From Tipula vernalis (taxonomy: Eukaryota; Arthropoda; Insecta; Diptera; Tipulidae): a stretch of 64,000 bases of DNA. The notes under the pieces were generated by a model. That model saw nothing but the letters and a program-made list of their open reading frames with translations. It did no database searches and was not told the origin of the DNA. Made by a program: the position numbers and the translations under genes. Below, piece after piece: positions 1 through 12,258 of this stretch (position 1 is its first letter; each line of letters starts with the position of its first letter). The stretch spans positions 251,653,461-251,717,460 of the forward strand of contig OY282559.1 of assembly GCA_958295665.1 (NCBI GenBank), written 5' to 3'.

Positions 1-1934
1 AATCGATTTATGAGGTAATTTTGAAATTATAATACCTAAATTGTATTAGAAGCTAAAAATTTGGAGGGCACGCATGTAATTGAAAATATTTCAATTTGTT
101 TTGTAGTGTATCTTGGGGTGAAATTAGGTTAAGTGTCCTTTATTATTGATAAAACTAATATAAAACCGATATTTATTTAAGGTTCCAGAGAAATTAATGA
201 CCAATAGAATGTACAATATAATTTTGGAGTAACAAAAAATGAGTGTAAAGTAAAACAATTGAAATCATTACAAGAGTACAATTATACTACAAACTATTTT
301 ATTGGACATACAACTTTGAACTTTTACGGTGAAATAGAACAGAAGTAAATAAGAAATTTAATCAAATCTAAGAGTATGGAATATCAAGAGTACCGAAGCT
401 GAATAACTCGCAAAAGTTTGTGTGAAAACCTTTATGTATAAGTATCCATTGAATCATTTTAAGCCGCTTCGATGCGCCTGAGAAACCAATGCAGGTAGCA
501 GGTTAGCTCAGTATTTAAATTGCGTTACATTTTTGGTTTAAAAAGTCAATAAGTTATTATATATTGGGTTTAGAGGGCATGGAAAAAAAATGGAAATTTA
601 TAATTTATTTATTATAAAGCAAAATACAAAGGACTAAATTTCAGTATAGCCATGTCTCGGCTACACCTGCCCTGTACGCTCTAAAATACAGTACATCAGT
701 GCTCATATACGGCAATCTTGTTCAAGATTTCGTATTTAGACTTTTGTGAATGGTCACGGCAAACCCGGTGAACAAAGCAAGGTGTCATCGCTGATTTGAT
801 CAGCTTGAATGGAACGAAATAGGGCGGTTATATTAGATAAAGACGCTATTTTGACTATAAAATCATAGCAGCTGGAAACACGGTAGCATGTCTTCCTGCG
901 GCTTCTTCCTTGCGTGCATCTTTAGAGAATGTCATTCGAATCTGTTTACCACTTTTATAGTTTTTGTTTCCTATACTCCCCCCATAACCAAACTCAGTAA
1001 CAGCAAGAGCAATACTAAACATAGCCAGTGTTACCAACTATTATTTTTCGTGGGTGCCAGTACATAGGGCTAGATTTTTTTTTAACTTTAAATAGAAAAT
1101 AAATTTAACAAAACTCAGTTGATTTTTTTATTTCAGTTGCTTAGGTTATAAATCAAAATGAAAATTGAATTTGTAATAAATGTTCTTAATTATTAAAGCT
1201 ATAATATTAAAGTTTTTAATATTTGTTCGAATTTATAAAAAAATTAATAAAGTTAATTAAAAAATAACAAAAAAAAACATAAAATAAAATAAAATATAAT
1301 AATGTAAATACCTAAATATACTCGTACATATAAAATTTAAAATAATTCGATTTTATTTTTAATCACAGTTCTCATAAGTCTCTTCATTTAATTTTTACCT
1401 AAGGAACTAATTTTTGATAAATTACAGGTTATATCAGTCAATTTGATGCAATAGTTCAGAAACAGGCACCTCCTCCTCTTCTCTATTATTTGCCACCACA
1501 GTACCAACTTTTTTAATTACATTATAGGTAAAATGTAATTATTACAGCACCGTTCATATCGCTGAAGGTCAAATCTTATAGTGAGAATTGCATTTAAAGT
1601 GGTGAATTGCATTCGGTTTCGATTTTTAATTTTGTTTAAATTCGTTTGGCTAAACACCCGATATCTCCGTTCGAATGGGGAAATGATAAAAGTTCTAGAG
1701 CAAAATTATAAACTTCCTCCAACGGATTCAAATTAATAGTAGCTCACAAATCAATAGTGGGTTTTGAATTCCACTTAATTGTGTTCATGTTTTTATGTTG
1801 GAATTCAATATTGCAGTAATTTGGTCTGGATCAGTTTCAAAACATGTTAGAATTGACAATATCGATTCTTGATGACTGCTTAGAACTTTATCATAAATTG
1901 ACAATATACATTTGTTTCAATAGTAAAATATTGG
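1..1934. other. AT-rich stretch without a recognisable gene
   Basis: I see no long reading frame, RNA gene or clear repeat. Positions about 620-1060 are richer in G and C than the surroundings and hold a 60-codon minus-strand frame (855-1037) with no family resemblance I can name. This may be an old mobile-element fragment, but that is only a guess. Confidence 0.5.
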
Positions 1935-2238
1935 GGGGTAAGGGGCGCCGGTTTAGATGGTCTTAATATACTAGCCCAAATGTCAACCTCACTTGCACGT
2001 GGTACTTCCTGCTAAATAACTAACGGGGCTCTGGCGACCGAGATACGGCGGAATAACCGACCATCGAGAACATAGCAAATGATGTTCTCTTCAATGACCC
2101 ACTACCAACTTGTACTGGTTAGGTTGGTAGTTGATACATAACCAGTTTTAAAGAAATACAACACTAAAAGGAAATAATACCCGAGGTGGTAAACCAACTA
2201 CCCAGTTGGCTAATCCACCCTCTTACGAGGCTGGCTCA

Positions 2239-3706
2239 ATGGATTCTGGGGTGAGCCAATCATTGCTAAACCCATTCGAAAGAAGTTCAATGTTGTTAAG
2301 TTCACCAAACAATCATACTAACACTGCAAATCAGCAGAAAGACGAAAACGCTGAACTCTGTCGAAAACTCAGTGAAGTAGATGTACTTTTAACCCAACTA
2401 AGAAGCGAAATTGAAAAACTAAAAAAAGAAAATGAAGAATTAAAGAAGCCCAAACCAATGGAGATTTCTGAAAACCCGCTAACTTGTTATAATGAAGCAA
2501 GTAGTCACACCAGTTCTAACAATGAGTTCCTTACTGATGAAGAGGATCTCATGAGAGAAACAGATTGGGTACTGAAAAGGAAGAAAAGACCTACCAAAAA
2601 ACGAAAAGCAGTATTCTCGCCTGAAGTTGGAGATCATTCGCAAACTAATGTATTAGTAACTGGTGATACTAATACCAAACCAGCTCACCAGAAACAGCAA
2701 CAAAATCGGCAACAAAAGGTTGTACCGAAAGAAAAGGCTCCTCCGCCAATTAATGTAATCGGCATAACAGAATTTGCTAGTATAAAATCTATAATGAAAT
2801 CAGTAAAAACTAAGGAATATAGAGTAGTGTCACTAAACAATAACGTGTGGAAAATCAATACACCAGATTCCGATACATGTAGAGCTCTAGCAACAAAGCT
2901 TAATGCGGAAGGTAAAGAATGGTTCACATACGAAGATAAAATCGAACGCGCAATTAAGGTTATGGCCCGAGGCCTTCTTCCAACGTGTAAGAAGGAGGAC
3001 ATAATTGAGGACCTAAAGGCAAAAGATCTGCAAATAGAAGATGCAGTAAACATCCTAAAACGAAAAAGAGGTGAGAACAATCAAGTCAAAAAAAGCAGGC
3101 TTCCATTCTTCATGCTTACGTTTAACAAAAGGAGAAAGTTGAAAAGATCTTCAACATCAAAGCAATTCTCAATATGAGGGTTAAAATAAACCGCTAAAGA
3201 GAAACTCGAGTCTAATACCTCAATGCAAAAAATGCCAAGGTTTCAACCACACACAAAAATATTGCAGACGGGAGCCAAGATGCGTAAAATGTGCTGGAAA
3301 GCACAACGCGAAAGAGTGTACAGAAAGTAGAAATACACGTGCAAAATGTATAAACTGTAAAGGGCATCATCCTGCAAATTATAGAGGCTGTGAAGTAGCC
3401 AAAGAATTTCAAAGGCTAAGAAACCAAATGCATCAGTTTCCTCAAAACCATAAGGTTACCAGAGAGAAACCAACTAAAACCCAAGCGGAGCCAAAACCAC
3501 CAGTTATAGGTACAGAGCGGAAAAGTTATTCACAAATTGTACAGCAATCATCTAATGCTATGAATGATAACCCCCTTGAAAGGATATGTCGAAGCATAGA
3601 AGCCATAAATATACGGCTAGCAAAGCAAGAACGTGGTCTAGAAGCTTTATATAAGCGTCTAGATATGCATCAAACCTTGAACGAGACAACAGCCCTCATA
3701 TACTAA
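2239..3706 (+). pseudogene. ORF1 (Gag-like) of element A, with two frameshifts
   Basis: This encoded the nucleic-acid-binding protein that coats the element RNA. The first ATG in frame is at 2239; the open frame reaches back to about 2152 without an earlier ATG. A lysine/glutamate-rich segment (2340-2450) may form a short coiled coil. Codons around 2740-3130 match the pre-C2HC region found before the zinc fingers of Jockey- and X-type Gags. The frame then shifts near 3130 and again near 3197. In the last frame there are three zinc knuckles (about 3224-3393), the first of the form CX2CX4HX4C, followed by a basic, Q-rich tail ending at TAA 3704-3706. The domain order is clear. The two shifts make it a pseudogene unless they are sequencing errors. 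Confidence 0.85.
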
Positions 3707-3707
3707 A

Positions 3708-5595
3708 ATGAGCAGAACATTAAGAATTGTCACCTGGAACGAGAATGGACTAGCGCAGCATGTTCCAGAGTTAGAAATTTTTCTAAATTTAGAAAAAATA
3801 GATATATGACTTATACCGAAGAGCCATTTGACAAAAACATCATTTATTAAAATACGTGATTATGAATGTTACCATGCTGTTCACCCAGGAGGAAAACCCA
3901 GAGAAGGATCAACAGTAATAGTGAAAAAGAATCTCAAACACTATGAAGAACCTAGTATCGAAGAAGAAGGTATGCAAGTTAAAACCATAAAAGTTGAAAC
4001 TAACAATAATAATGAATACAGTATTTCCTCTATCTACGGCCCTCCCTGATATAATCTAAACAAAGAAGATTATAATAGACTCTTTAGATCAATAGGATCC
4101 AATTTTATTATTGGTGGTGACTTTAATGCAAAAAAACACCTATTGGGGATCAAAACTTACAACCCATAAAGGAAAAGAGCTATTCGAAGCCGGACGAATA
4201 AATAACTGCGAGTTCCACTCTGGAGGTAAACCAACATACTGGCCTGCTGATATAAATAAAATACCAGATCTCATTGATTTCTATGTAACGAAAGGGATCT
4301 TCGAGGATTACATGTGCATCGAAAACAGCGAAGGGATATATTCCGATCATACACCTGTTATCATGACTCTCAGCACAATGATAATTAATAAGGATAACCT
4401 GCCTAAATTAAGAAATAATAAAACTAACTGGGGCCTATTCCAAGAACTAATTAAAATGTAAATAAATCACGAGTGCCGTTAAAACTCCGGTACAGTTGGA
4501 AGACGAACTAGAGGTATTTAACAGTACTATTCAACAAGCAGCATGGTAAAGTTCTTCTGCTACTCACATCGAATCCCGTAGGAATCAAAATTATCCTATT
4601 GAGGTCAGGGAGTTAGTTAGAGAGAAACGGAAGGCAAGAAAGACCTGGCAAAGGACACGCCCCGGAAAACAAAAAAATCCTCAATTTTCAATGCAATAAA
4701 CTAAAATAAATTATAAAAGAAATTAAGAACGAAACTATTAACAAGTACTTAAATGGTCTGACCGAACGTAAAGATACTGATTACTCTCTTTGGAAAGCAA
4801 CAAAGGGATTAAAAAGAACCAAAATGCATGTGCCGCCTATTAAAAATGGAGAACCTGGGCCAAAAGCGACAAGCAAAAAGCTATTCTATTTGCGGCTCAC
4901 TTGGAAGACACCTTTCAACCGCCGTTACCTAGGCAAACAGCAGATGAAAACATAATAACAGTTAGCAAAATTGATGAATATAAAATTCGATGTGTAACAT
5001 TAAAGGAATTAAAAGATGAGATCAAGTGTAATTTGAACGCAAAAAAGCTCCAGGATATGATTTAATTACTGGACAAGTCGTAAAAGCCATCCCCGAGAAG
5101 GGACTACGAAAATTGGTTCAAATTATCAATGCTGTCTTCAGACTAAAATATGTCCCACGACAATGGAAGGTTGCTGAAGTAATTATGATCCCCAAACCAA
5201 GCAAACCAGCGAACGATAAAAAGTCGTACAGACGGATTCCACTACTTCCTGTAATTTCAAAACTATTTGAAAAATTACTGCTCAAGAGACTCAAGCCAAT
5301 AAATAGAAGAGAGAAATTTGATTCCACCACACCAATTTGGATTTAGAGAGAAACACTCTACGATAGAACAAGTTCACAGAATAACGGACATAATCGAAGA
5401 CGCACTTGAGAATAAGAAGATATGCTCCAGCGTCTTCTTGGATGTAGCACAAGCTTTCGACAAAGTTTGGCACCAAGGACTTCAATTTAAATTGCATCGA
5501 GATCTACCTAAGCAGTTCTATCAAATTCTTAAATCTTATATCGCAGACCGACATTTCAGTAACTCGAAAACCTTACGTTTTATCAAAAAATCTTT
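3708..5595 (+). pseudogene. ORF2 (endonuclease-RT) of element A, broken and truncated
   Basis: The ATG at 3708 lies one base after the ORF1 stop (TAA-A-ATG), a spacing that suggests translation by reinitiation. The endonuclease begins with VTWNENG (about 3730), has the GGDFNAK motif (about 4113-4134) and ends with the SDHTP motif near 4344. The linker is damaged. RT motifs resume with KKAPGYDLITG (about 5042) and continue through IMIPKP, HQFGFREKHST (about 5320-5356) and FLDVAQAFDKVWH (about 5437-5475), which holds the motif A aspartate. Known members continue into YADD and a C-terminal domain, both missing here. There are a stop near 3806, others in the linker, and frame changes near 4049-4130 and 5310. 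The protein is closely similar in plan to the relic at 54180-57240. Confidence 0.85.
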
Positions 5596-7977
5596 AGGGC
5601 CAAAAATAAAGTTTATAAAATAACAAATCGATTTATTCTTTATTTCTAAAGGTGCAAGTCGAACAAAGTTGTGGCTCGTTGAAAGTGACCGTTTGTTCTC
5701 TGAAAACTGAATTCGAGCCTTTCAACGTTAAATAACGAAAAAGCGACGAACTTTTGGAGTAAAATTAACTAGACCTTTATAATGTACTTGAAAAGACCTT
5801 TAAAATGAACTTTAGTAAAGGTTGTCTCGTTTTTTCGGAGAAAAAATCAGCAATGAAACCAATGGCTTAACCGCAAGGATTGAAATTAAACATAATCTAT
5901 TTACAATGTACTTACTTTATTTAGGTACTAACAATAAGTTCTATAAGTTTGAAAGGTTAATTCAATTTTGAAATGATTTTTGAATTTTTTTAACAAAATT
6001 TCCTTATTTCACAATAACTCAAAAACTAAAGAAGATACGTACAAAATGCAAGAGTACGCAAATTTTGATTTTTTTTTGCTGAAAATTTTGTCGATTTTTA
6101 TTTCTCTAGAATGAAAATTAATTGACATATTACCATTTTAAGTTCGCATTTGAGTCCGAGGACGACCTTCTTCAAGCCCTTTAAACTCAAAAATCTCAAA
6201 AACGAAGGGTTCAACTTTACAGGCCTTATAGACCTTGAAATTCCATATGGAAAATGGTTAGATATCTTTAAAATTAAGAAAGCTATCGTTAAAAAACCAA
6301 TCGCGTTTTTCGCGAATAACTCGAAAAATATTGATTTATCGCAAAAATTTTATAGAACATTTTTTGTTTCGAATTCATCCACCTATCGATTTCCCCGGTT
6401 AATTTAGTGTACTAATTTCTGTCCCCGATAAGGGGTGGCATCCACCCCAGAGTAAAAACAGACATCGGCACTAAATAAGTTTTATTCCTTGAGCCATTCT
6501 CTACTTACTCTCCAAATTTTAAGTCTTCTGCTTTTGGTCCGTAAGAATTTACCGTCAAACACTGTACTATTATGTGTGCTAAAATGTGCATTTAATCAAA
6601 ATCATTAAATTGGACAACTATGAATTAATAAATCGATAAGTAATTAATTTAAATATAAATTGACATCAAATAACATGTTAAAATTAAATGCACATTTTCC
6701 ATTTCGGACGCAAAGATGGTAATTCAACTATCATTTCAATCTTACGTATAAAAGTAGTCCAATTCTGTGATACAAATGGAAATCATCCATTTGTCATTAT
6801 TGTTAAGTTGATGCAACAAGAAGACAAAAATATATAAATTTATTCGTACGCCACAATTGACAACGATGGTAAGACTCACAAGAGATAATATCGAGTATGA
6901 ATTATTTTCACTATTCTGTATCGTACCTGCATGAAACGAGAACGTTAGCAATTTACTTGTTTTCTATATGGTGGAATTTGATGTGAACAATTGGGAATGG
7001 TCCAATCAGATTTGGCGTGATTTATTATGTTTGCCGAAGTTTGCACGTGATTTGTTTTTATGAAATTGTATCAATTATATTTCGTTAAAGAAAAAAATGT
7101 CTGATACACTTAAAAAACAACGGAAATTGGCTAAATACGCGCCAAAAGCCTTGCTGCAAATTGTGATTTCGACGAAACTGTTGTCAGGTTCCATTATACA
7201 TACGTAATAAATTTTTGTGTTTGGGCGACTATTTAAACAATTCTGTGAAAAAGGTAAAGCTCTAATCTTCAAAACAACATTTCGAAAGGCAGATCGTGTT
7301 GAGCTGCAGTTGAATAAAATCATATCCAACAATGTTAGGAGCAATGTGAATTGTGAAACAAATTTAATAAGGAGGTTTCAGTTACGCCAATATTAGGCCA
7401 CAACAAAAATTTCTATTAAGAATTTCGTGTGCCACCACATCAGCAAAATCTTTGCCATCAACAACAATATCCGAAAAAACGAGGACGTGCAAAATGAATT
7501 AATGTAAATATAAAACGTATCGTTGTATTGAATGTTCCCAGGTAGGTCATTGAGCTTGTGTATTCTAATGCTTACATGTTCTAAAATTTTTCCCCAACAG
7601 AAAATGAAGAGATAAACAAACAAAATTTTGTCGCATTTGTTTTCTTTTTTAATAATTGTTGTAAGTCATAATTTTCAATAATAAACTAGTATTACCGCCC
7701 CTATCTGTCAAAAATCATATCACCGATTTTAACCAAAAATTATAGCATGACGACATTTTTTTAGTATACTTATTCTCTTTTTATGGTACTTACATTTCTT
7801 ATATTGCGTTTAGTTGCGTTCGAGAAAAAAATTGTTGGAAAAAACTTGGAAAGTGCAAATCACGTTTAAAACTATCAAATCTATGAAAACATCTAATTTA
7901 AAACAGCATTTTATTGATTTTGATAAAGTTCGATTTAGATAGTAGAAAAATGTTTGCACAACTGACAAGAACAACAA
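5596..7977. other. Non-coding stretch with probable old repeats
   Basis: No gene is recognisable. A GC-rich hairpin (ggggtgg at 6432-6438 paired with ccacccc at 6442-6448) and phrases rich in repeated A-runs give this the look of a dispersed repeat. Positions 6581-6596 and 6684-6699 form an inverted repeat (aaaatgtgcatttaat). On the plus strand, about 7090-7510 can be read in fragments that end in a Q-rich, basic stretch (QQQYPKKRGRAK then a stop). This may be the decayed end of an unknown coding sequence. Confidence 0.4.
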
Positions 7978-7979
7978 TA

Positions 7980-8223
7980 GCTGCATTTCTTGACGCATAG
8001 TGATCCGGATCAGATCAAAATTTACATCTGAAGCAACAACAATATTAGTTGAACAATATTTTGTAAGGCGACAAAGAATAATGCAGTACGAGTATGAAGA
8101 GGCAGATTCAAAACGAAACGAGACAGAAGATCGAAATTTGGTGTATGTTTGTTTTACGCATTTTGGTGTCGTTTTATGAGACATGATCTGATCTGGATCA
8201 GATCAAACGTCAAGAAATGCGGC
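7980..8223. mobile_element. Small TIR element (MITE), 244 bp, TA target
   Basis: The ends are 16-bp inverted repeats with one mismatch: gctgcatttcttgacg at 7980-7995 and its complement at 8208-8223. Both are flanked by TA (7978-7979 and 8224-8225), which suits a Tc1/mariner-type target. Just inside each end is a GATC-rich motif (gatccggatcagatc on the left, gatctggatcagatc on the right). No transposase frame is present, so it would depend on a partner elsewhere. Confidence 0.7.
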
Positions 8224-8225
8224 TA

Positions 8226-8636
8226 ATAAAAACATGCAAAATTTTGTTAGGGTTGTCTATTTTTCTAGGAATTGTTACGGTAAAATATATTCGACCTGAC
8301 TATATTTTGGGATATTTTTGCTACAAGATAAACACAAACACAAGGCGACAAATGTTTTTAGTAGAAAAACATAGCTAATCAAATTTTCAGAAACTGTTAT
8401 ATCAAATATAAAAAATATATTAATTAAGGTCTTCCTTATTTAAGGATGACCAGACTACATCCTTCGGGTTTCGAAAAATCGATTTTTTGCACTTTTCAAA
8501 GTACAATATATCAAGAGTATACTGTAAACAATTTAGAGCGAAATTCGAGATATTTATGGTTATAAAAGAGAAATAGAGAAAACAATATTTTGGAGCTTAA
8601 GTATTTCGGAGCTTGGAAGGTTGTCATTCTGTGAGA
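8226..8636. other. Non-coding spacer
   Basis: This is AT-rich sequence without a convincing reading frame. It leads into the (CA)n tract. Confidence 0.5.
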
Positions 8637-8638
8637 AA

Positions 8639-8697
<59 letters not shown>
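8637..8697. repeat. (CA)n microsatellite
   Basis: This is nearly pure CA dinucleotide with one ACAT variant near its left end. It directly abuts the truncated 5' end of an R1-type retrotransposon. Confidence 0.95.
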
Positions 8698-8698
<1 letters not shown>

Positions 8699-10823
8699 GC
8701 CTGTAACGCTACAATGCCTAAACGGGTGGTAGACAACCGTCATCCGCCGAACTACTGATGGCACGAGGATATATGCAAGTTGCGCAGTAAATGCCATCGA
8801 GCTAGAAGACTATCGCAGCGCGCTAGGGAAAGAGAGACATTTGCCATGCTTCTGCGTCGGTATAACACGGCTCGATCTGAACTAAAGCTGGCTATCAAGA
8901 AGAGTAAGCGCAAAGTCTGGACAGATCTTTGTAACGAAGTGGAACAGTAGGCCATGTGGAACAGTAGTATCGAGGTTGAAAATGACAAGTACATCTCCTC
9001 CGACATGCCCGATTATGATGCATGGGATCGTTTCCACATTGTTTCCAGAGCAAGTGGCGTTAGTGGCCAATGTGGACCGACCTATAGCACCCGAAGAGGA
9101 CTCAACCATTACGATGGAAGAGTTGATGACAGCTCATAGGAAAGTTGGAAATAATAAGGCTCCTGGCCCATATAACATTCCCAACATCGCACTAAAATCA
9201 GCAGTTCGTGCTAAATCGGAAGAATTCCTGAACCTATTAAGCTCTTGTTTAAATGAAGGGATATTTCCTGAACGATGAAAAAAGCAGAAGTTAGTTCTAC
9301 TTCCCAAAGAGAAAAAGTCGATGGAAGTACCATCCTCATATAGACCGATCTGCATGCTGGACACAGCTGCCAAGATACTAGAACGGATGATCTGTAATAG
9401 ACACGAGGAAGCGGTCGAGAGAGCTGGAAACCTGCCGCAGCACCAGTGTGGCTTCAGGAAAGCGCGTTCAACCACAGATGCCATAAATTTAGTGGTCAAT
9501 ACCGCTAGCAATGCAATAGGGGGTAAAAGATGCGTTACGTTATAATGACATTAGAGGAATTTGGAGTGCTTAGCTACATTATAAAGATTGTGAGGAGCTA
9601 TTCCCAAGGTAGAATCCTAAGTTACAACACGGAAGTAGGTATACGAGAGTACACAGTGACGGGAGGAGTTACGCAAGGCTCAGTTTTGGGACCTTTACTG
9701 TGATATATCATGTATGATGGAATCTTTCGACTACGGATGCCCGAAGAAGTAAAAGTGGTGGGCTTTGCAGATGATGTCGCAATAGTTGTTGTTGCGAAGT
9801 TCAAGGACCAGGCAGAACACACTTGCAACGAAGCCATTGCCGCTTTCCAGAGGTGGTTATCGAAGGTTGAACTTCAGTTACCTGAACATAACACCTAGGC
9901 AGTTCTAGTTACGAGCAGGAAACAGCGGGAAACAATTACTATCCAGGTGGGCAATTCTGAAATCTCTTCCAAACCTTGCATCAAATATCTAGGCATCATG
10001 ATTGAATTAAGACTTTCATTCAAGGAGCATATTGAGTACGTGAGCGACAAAGCAGCTATAGTAAATGCCGCTCTTTCACGTTTAATGCCGAATTTTGGGG
10101 GACCTAGACAGAACCAGAGATTGTTGGCCAGTGTCGTCACATCCACTTATTGTACGGTTTCCTATTTGCGCAGATTCACTGAGAATCAAAGCTTATAGCC
10201 GAGACATAAATTCAGTATATCGGAGGTGTGCGCTACGAGTCATCTGTGGGTTCCGCACTATATCAGATGATGTGGCGTATGTGGTAGCGGGAATGACCCC
10301 AATTGCTCTTTTGGCAAAGGAGCGACAGCAAATATATCAACACGGAGTCCAAGGAACCAGGTCGATGACTAGAGAGGATCTTAATCTTGTGAGATCGGAA
10401 ATAATTGCTGAATGGTAGCAACAATGGAGTTCATCAGGAAAGGGTAGATCGACATACCGTCTCATTCCTTCGATTGGCGAGTGGTTAAACCGACGACAGG
10501 GAGACGTTAACTTTTACTTGATGCAATTGTTGACAGGACACGGTTGTTTTCGTGCATACTTGCACAGGTTCAGACACGATGATTCACCTGACTGCTCGAG
10601 CTGTACAGGTATACCGGAAGATGCGGATCATGTGTTCTTCATATGTCCGAGATTCGAAGAAAGAAGGAAAGTGCTTGAGAAGACGATGGGGCAACGACTT
10701 CCGCCGGAGAATACAATTGCACTAATGCTGGATTCGACGGAGCACTGGTCTGCCGCTTGTAGTTTTGCAGCAGAGGTTCTGATTAAGCTGCGGTGTCTCG
10801 AGCGTGAGAGGAGTCACCAATAA
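8698..10823 (+). pseudogene. Element B: 5'-truncated R1-clade retrotransposon ORF2
   Basis: This is the C-terminal two thirds of an R1-type polyprotein that would reverse-transcribe the element at its target. It starts in the linker between endonuclease and RT, with a YWWN-like motif interrupted by TGA (8756-8758). It continues through NNKAPGPYNIPN (about 9150) and YRPICMLD, motif B as GGVTQGSVLGPLL (about 9664), and FADD (about 9767). The C-terminal zinc region is at about 10590-10655 (CSSC, then H and C). Motif A, which holds the first catalytic aspartate, is absent: a small deletion at about 9541 joins the preceding strand to the helix after it. Other stops lie near 8948, 9277, 9703, 9896, 10197 and 10417. 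The endonuclease is missing. The family assignment rests on motif spacing and the C-terminal zinc region. Confidence 0.85.
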
Positions 10824-10894
10824 ACCAATAGTGAAGAATTATAAATAATTAAATCTGAAGGTGCAATAATGTAAATATATGTATTCCAATTTCT

Positions 10895-11475
10895 AAAGGC
10901 CAACAATATTAAATATCCATCTTCTTGGGATGATAACAACCGAGCTGGAATTGAATGGTTGCGAGGTTTTTTAAAGAAAAAAGAAAAAGGTTACGAAAAC
11001 CATAAAAAAAGTGTTTGACAAGGTTTCAACGGTGATGGATGTTCCAAAGGTATAATTTTTGTTAATATTTAACATAATTTTAATTCTAATGTTAGAATTT
11101 TTATGCTGGGTTTATACTTTAGCAGATTTCTCAGTGTGTTTCGGAGCAGCGATGTTCCCTTGTTACATTCTGGCAATTAGCTTATATTTTTAACAGACAA
11201 AGAAATAAAGAAATATTTATCAAAGGGGGCTCATCTGGATATGTTGGATTCGCAACAAAAATTGGATGGATAAATGTGGAAATATTTTTAGATATTTTAA
11301 AACACAATAAAATTAACGTTAATTGCAATAAACAAAATCCGATTTTGGTTACTTTTGGACAATCATTCATCACATGACAGGTATGATTATACAATGTATT
11401 TTCGAAAGAATAGCATTGTTCTACTGTCATTTCCTCCACATACCTCATATAGACTTCAACCATTAGATGCGCATT
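10895..11475 (+). pseudogene. pogo/Tigger-type (CENP-B-like) DDE transposase relic
   Basis: Two separated parts of a pogo/Tigger transposase can be read. About 10899-10990 gives YPSSWDDNNRAGIEWLRGF, the end of the CENP-B-type helix-turn-helix region. A further piece (KVFDKVSTVMDVPK) lies near 11010-11050. About 11218-11475 gives the DDE core: GGSSGYVGFATKIGWINVEIF, then NPILVTF, then after a frameshift DNHSSH and SIVLLSFPPHTSYRLQPLD. DNHSSH contains the second catalytic aspartate. Much of the central part, including the first catalytic aspartate, is deleted or unrecognisable. The reading breaks off near 11475, shortly before element C, so the rest of the gene may have been lost around that insertion. 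Confidence 0.8.
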
Positions 11476-11520
11476 GTGAATAATCTAGATACGTTAGATG
11501 TGAATAATCTACTAAACATT

Positions 11521-11533
11521 TACTGTCAGATTT
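11521..11533. repeat. Left target-site duplication of element C
   Basis: The 13 bases tactgtcagattt here recur exactly at 12341-12353. They fix both edges of the insertion between them. Confidence 0.9.
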
Positions 11534-12258
11534 GCTACACACGACATGCTATAGAACTTTGCGCTAGGATAGGCATAGCAAAAGGCCTAAACGATGCAAA
11601 GATTTATATTGTTTCAGACAGCCAATCAGCCTTAAAAGCTCTTAGGTCTTGTACCGTTGAGTCAAGGCTGGTATTGGATTGTCTGAAGGTTATTAAACAT
11701 CTGGCAGGCTCAAATAAGGTAACACTTATATGGGTGCCAGGTCATACTGGAATCGAAGGAAACGAGACAGCTGATGGCCTCGCCCGTGAGGGTTCTGCCT
11801 CTCCATTTTTTGGACCAGAACCCTTCTGCGGTGTCACTAAGGGACACCTTAGAGCAGCGGTAAAGCGCTGGGAGGATGTTCAAAAGTCCTCCTACTGACG
11901 CAGAATTCCAGGTTTACGGCAGGCGAAGAAATTTATATCACCTTCGTCTGTCAGGGTTAAGGAGTGCCTTGAACTTAGGAAACCTGAGTTGAGGCTGCTT
12001 ACTGGCTTCCTCACAGGTCATGTCCCCTTAAGGTATCACCTTAAGAAGATGGGCCTATGTACGACAGATGGATGCCGCTTCTGCGGTCTGGAAGCGGAAT
12101 CAGCGGAACATGTTCTGTGCCATTGCCCAGCCATTTTCCAGCAAAGACTGCAACATCTAGGAGGGAGAACAATGAGCCCGGATAGTATGTATCTTATACC
12201 GGCCAGTAGTATTGTCAGATTCATTAAGAGCCTGAATATTGACTGGACGGATAATTAA
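11534..12258 (+). pseudogene. RNase H and C-terminal domain of element C
   Basis: The reading frame begins inside RNase H. It shows the SDSQSALKAL motif with a catalytic aspartate, WVPGHTGIEGNETADGLA with the last catalytic aspartate, and then GPEPFCGV, which element D shares as GPEPFCGI. A stop follows KSSY at 11896-11898. After about 90 bases the same protein resumes with LLTGFLTGHVPLRYHLKKM. It ends with a CX2C...H...C zinc region (CRFCGLEAESAEHVLCHC, about 12073-12126) and a stop at 12256-12258. The endonuclease, RT and first part of RNase H are absent. It is clearly homologous to the end of element D but from a different subfamily. Confidence 0.88.

Larger units (their letters stand above)
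1935..5595 (+). mobile_element. Element A: Jockey-type non-LTR retrotransposon, 3'-truncated relic
   Basis: The segment has the order expected of a Jockey-type element: a GC-richer leader (about 1935-2200), ORF1 with a pre-C2HC region and zinc knuckles, then ORF2 with endonuclease and reverse transcriptase. Recognisable sequence stops in the RT fingers/palm at about 5580-5595, before the YADD motif. The C-terminal half, the 3' UTR and the poly(A) tail are all absent. Retrotransposition usually removes 5' ends, so losing the 3' end implies a later deletion or rearrangement. Several frameshifts and stops show that it is inactive. I could not find a target duplication. Confidence 0.85.

Noticed and set aside
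855..1037. 60-codon minus-strand frame in a GC-richer patch
   Set aside because: No family resemblance, no extension into neighbouring sequence and no supporting context. I keep it only as a note on composition.
7090..7520. Decayed coding sequence ending in a Q-rich, basic tail
   Set aside because: The reading needs several frame changes and I recognise no domain. It is mentioned within the spacer entry only.
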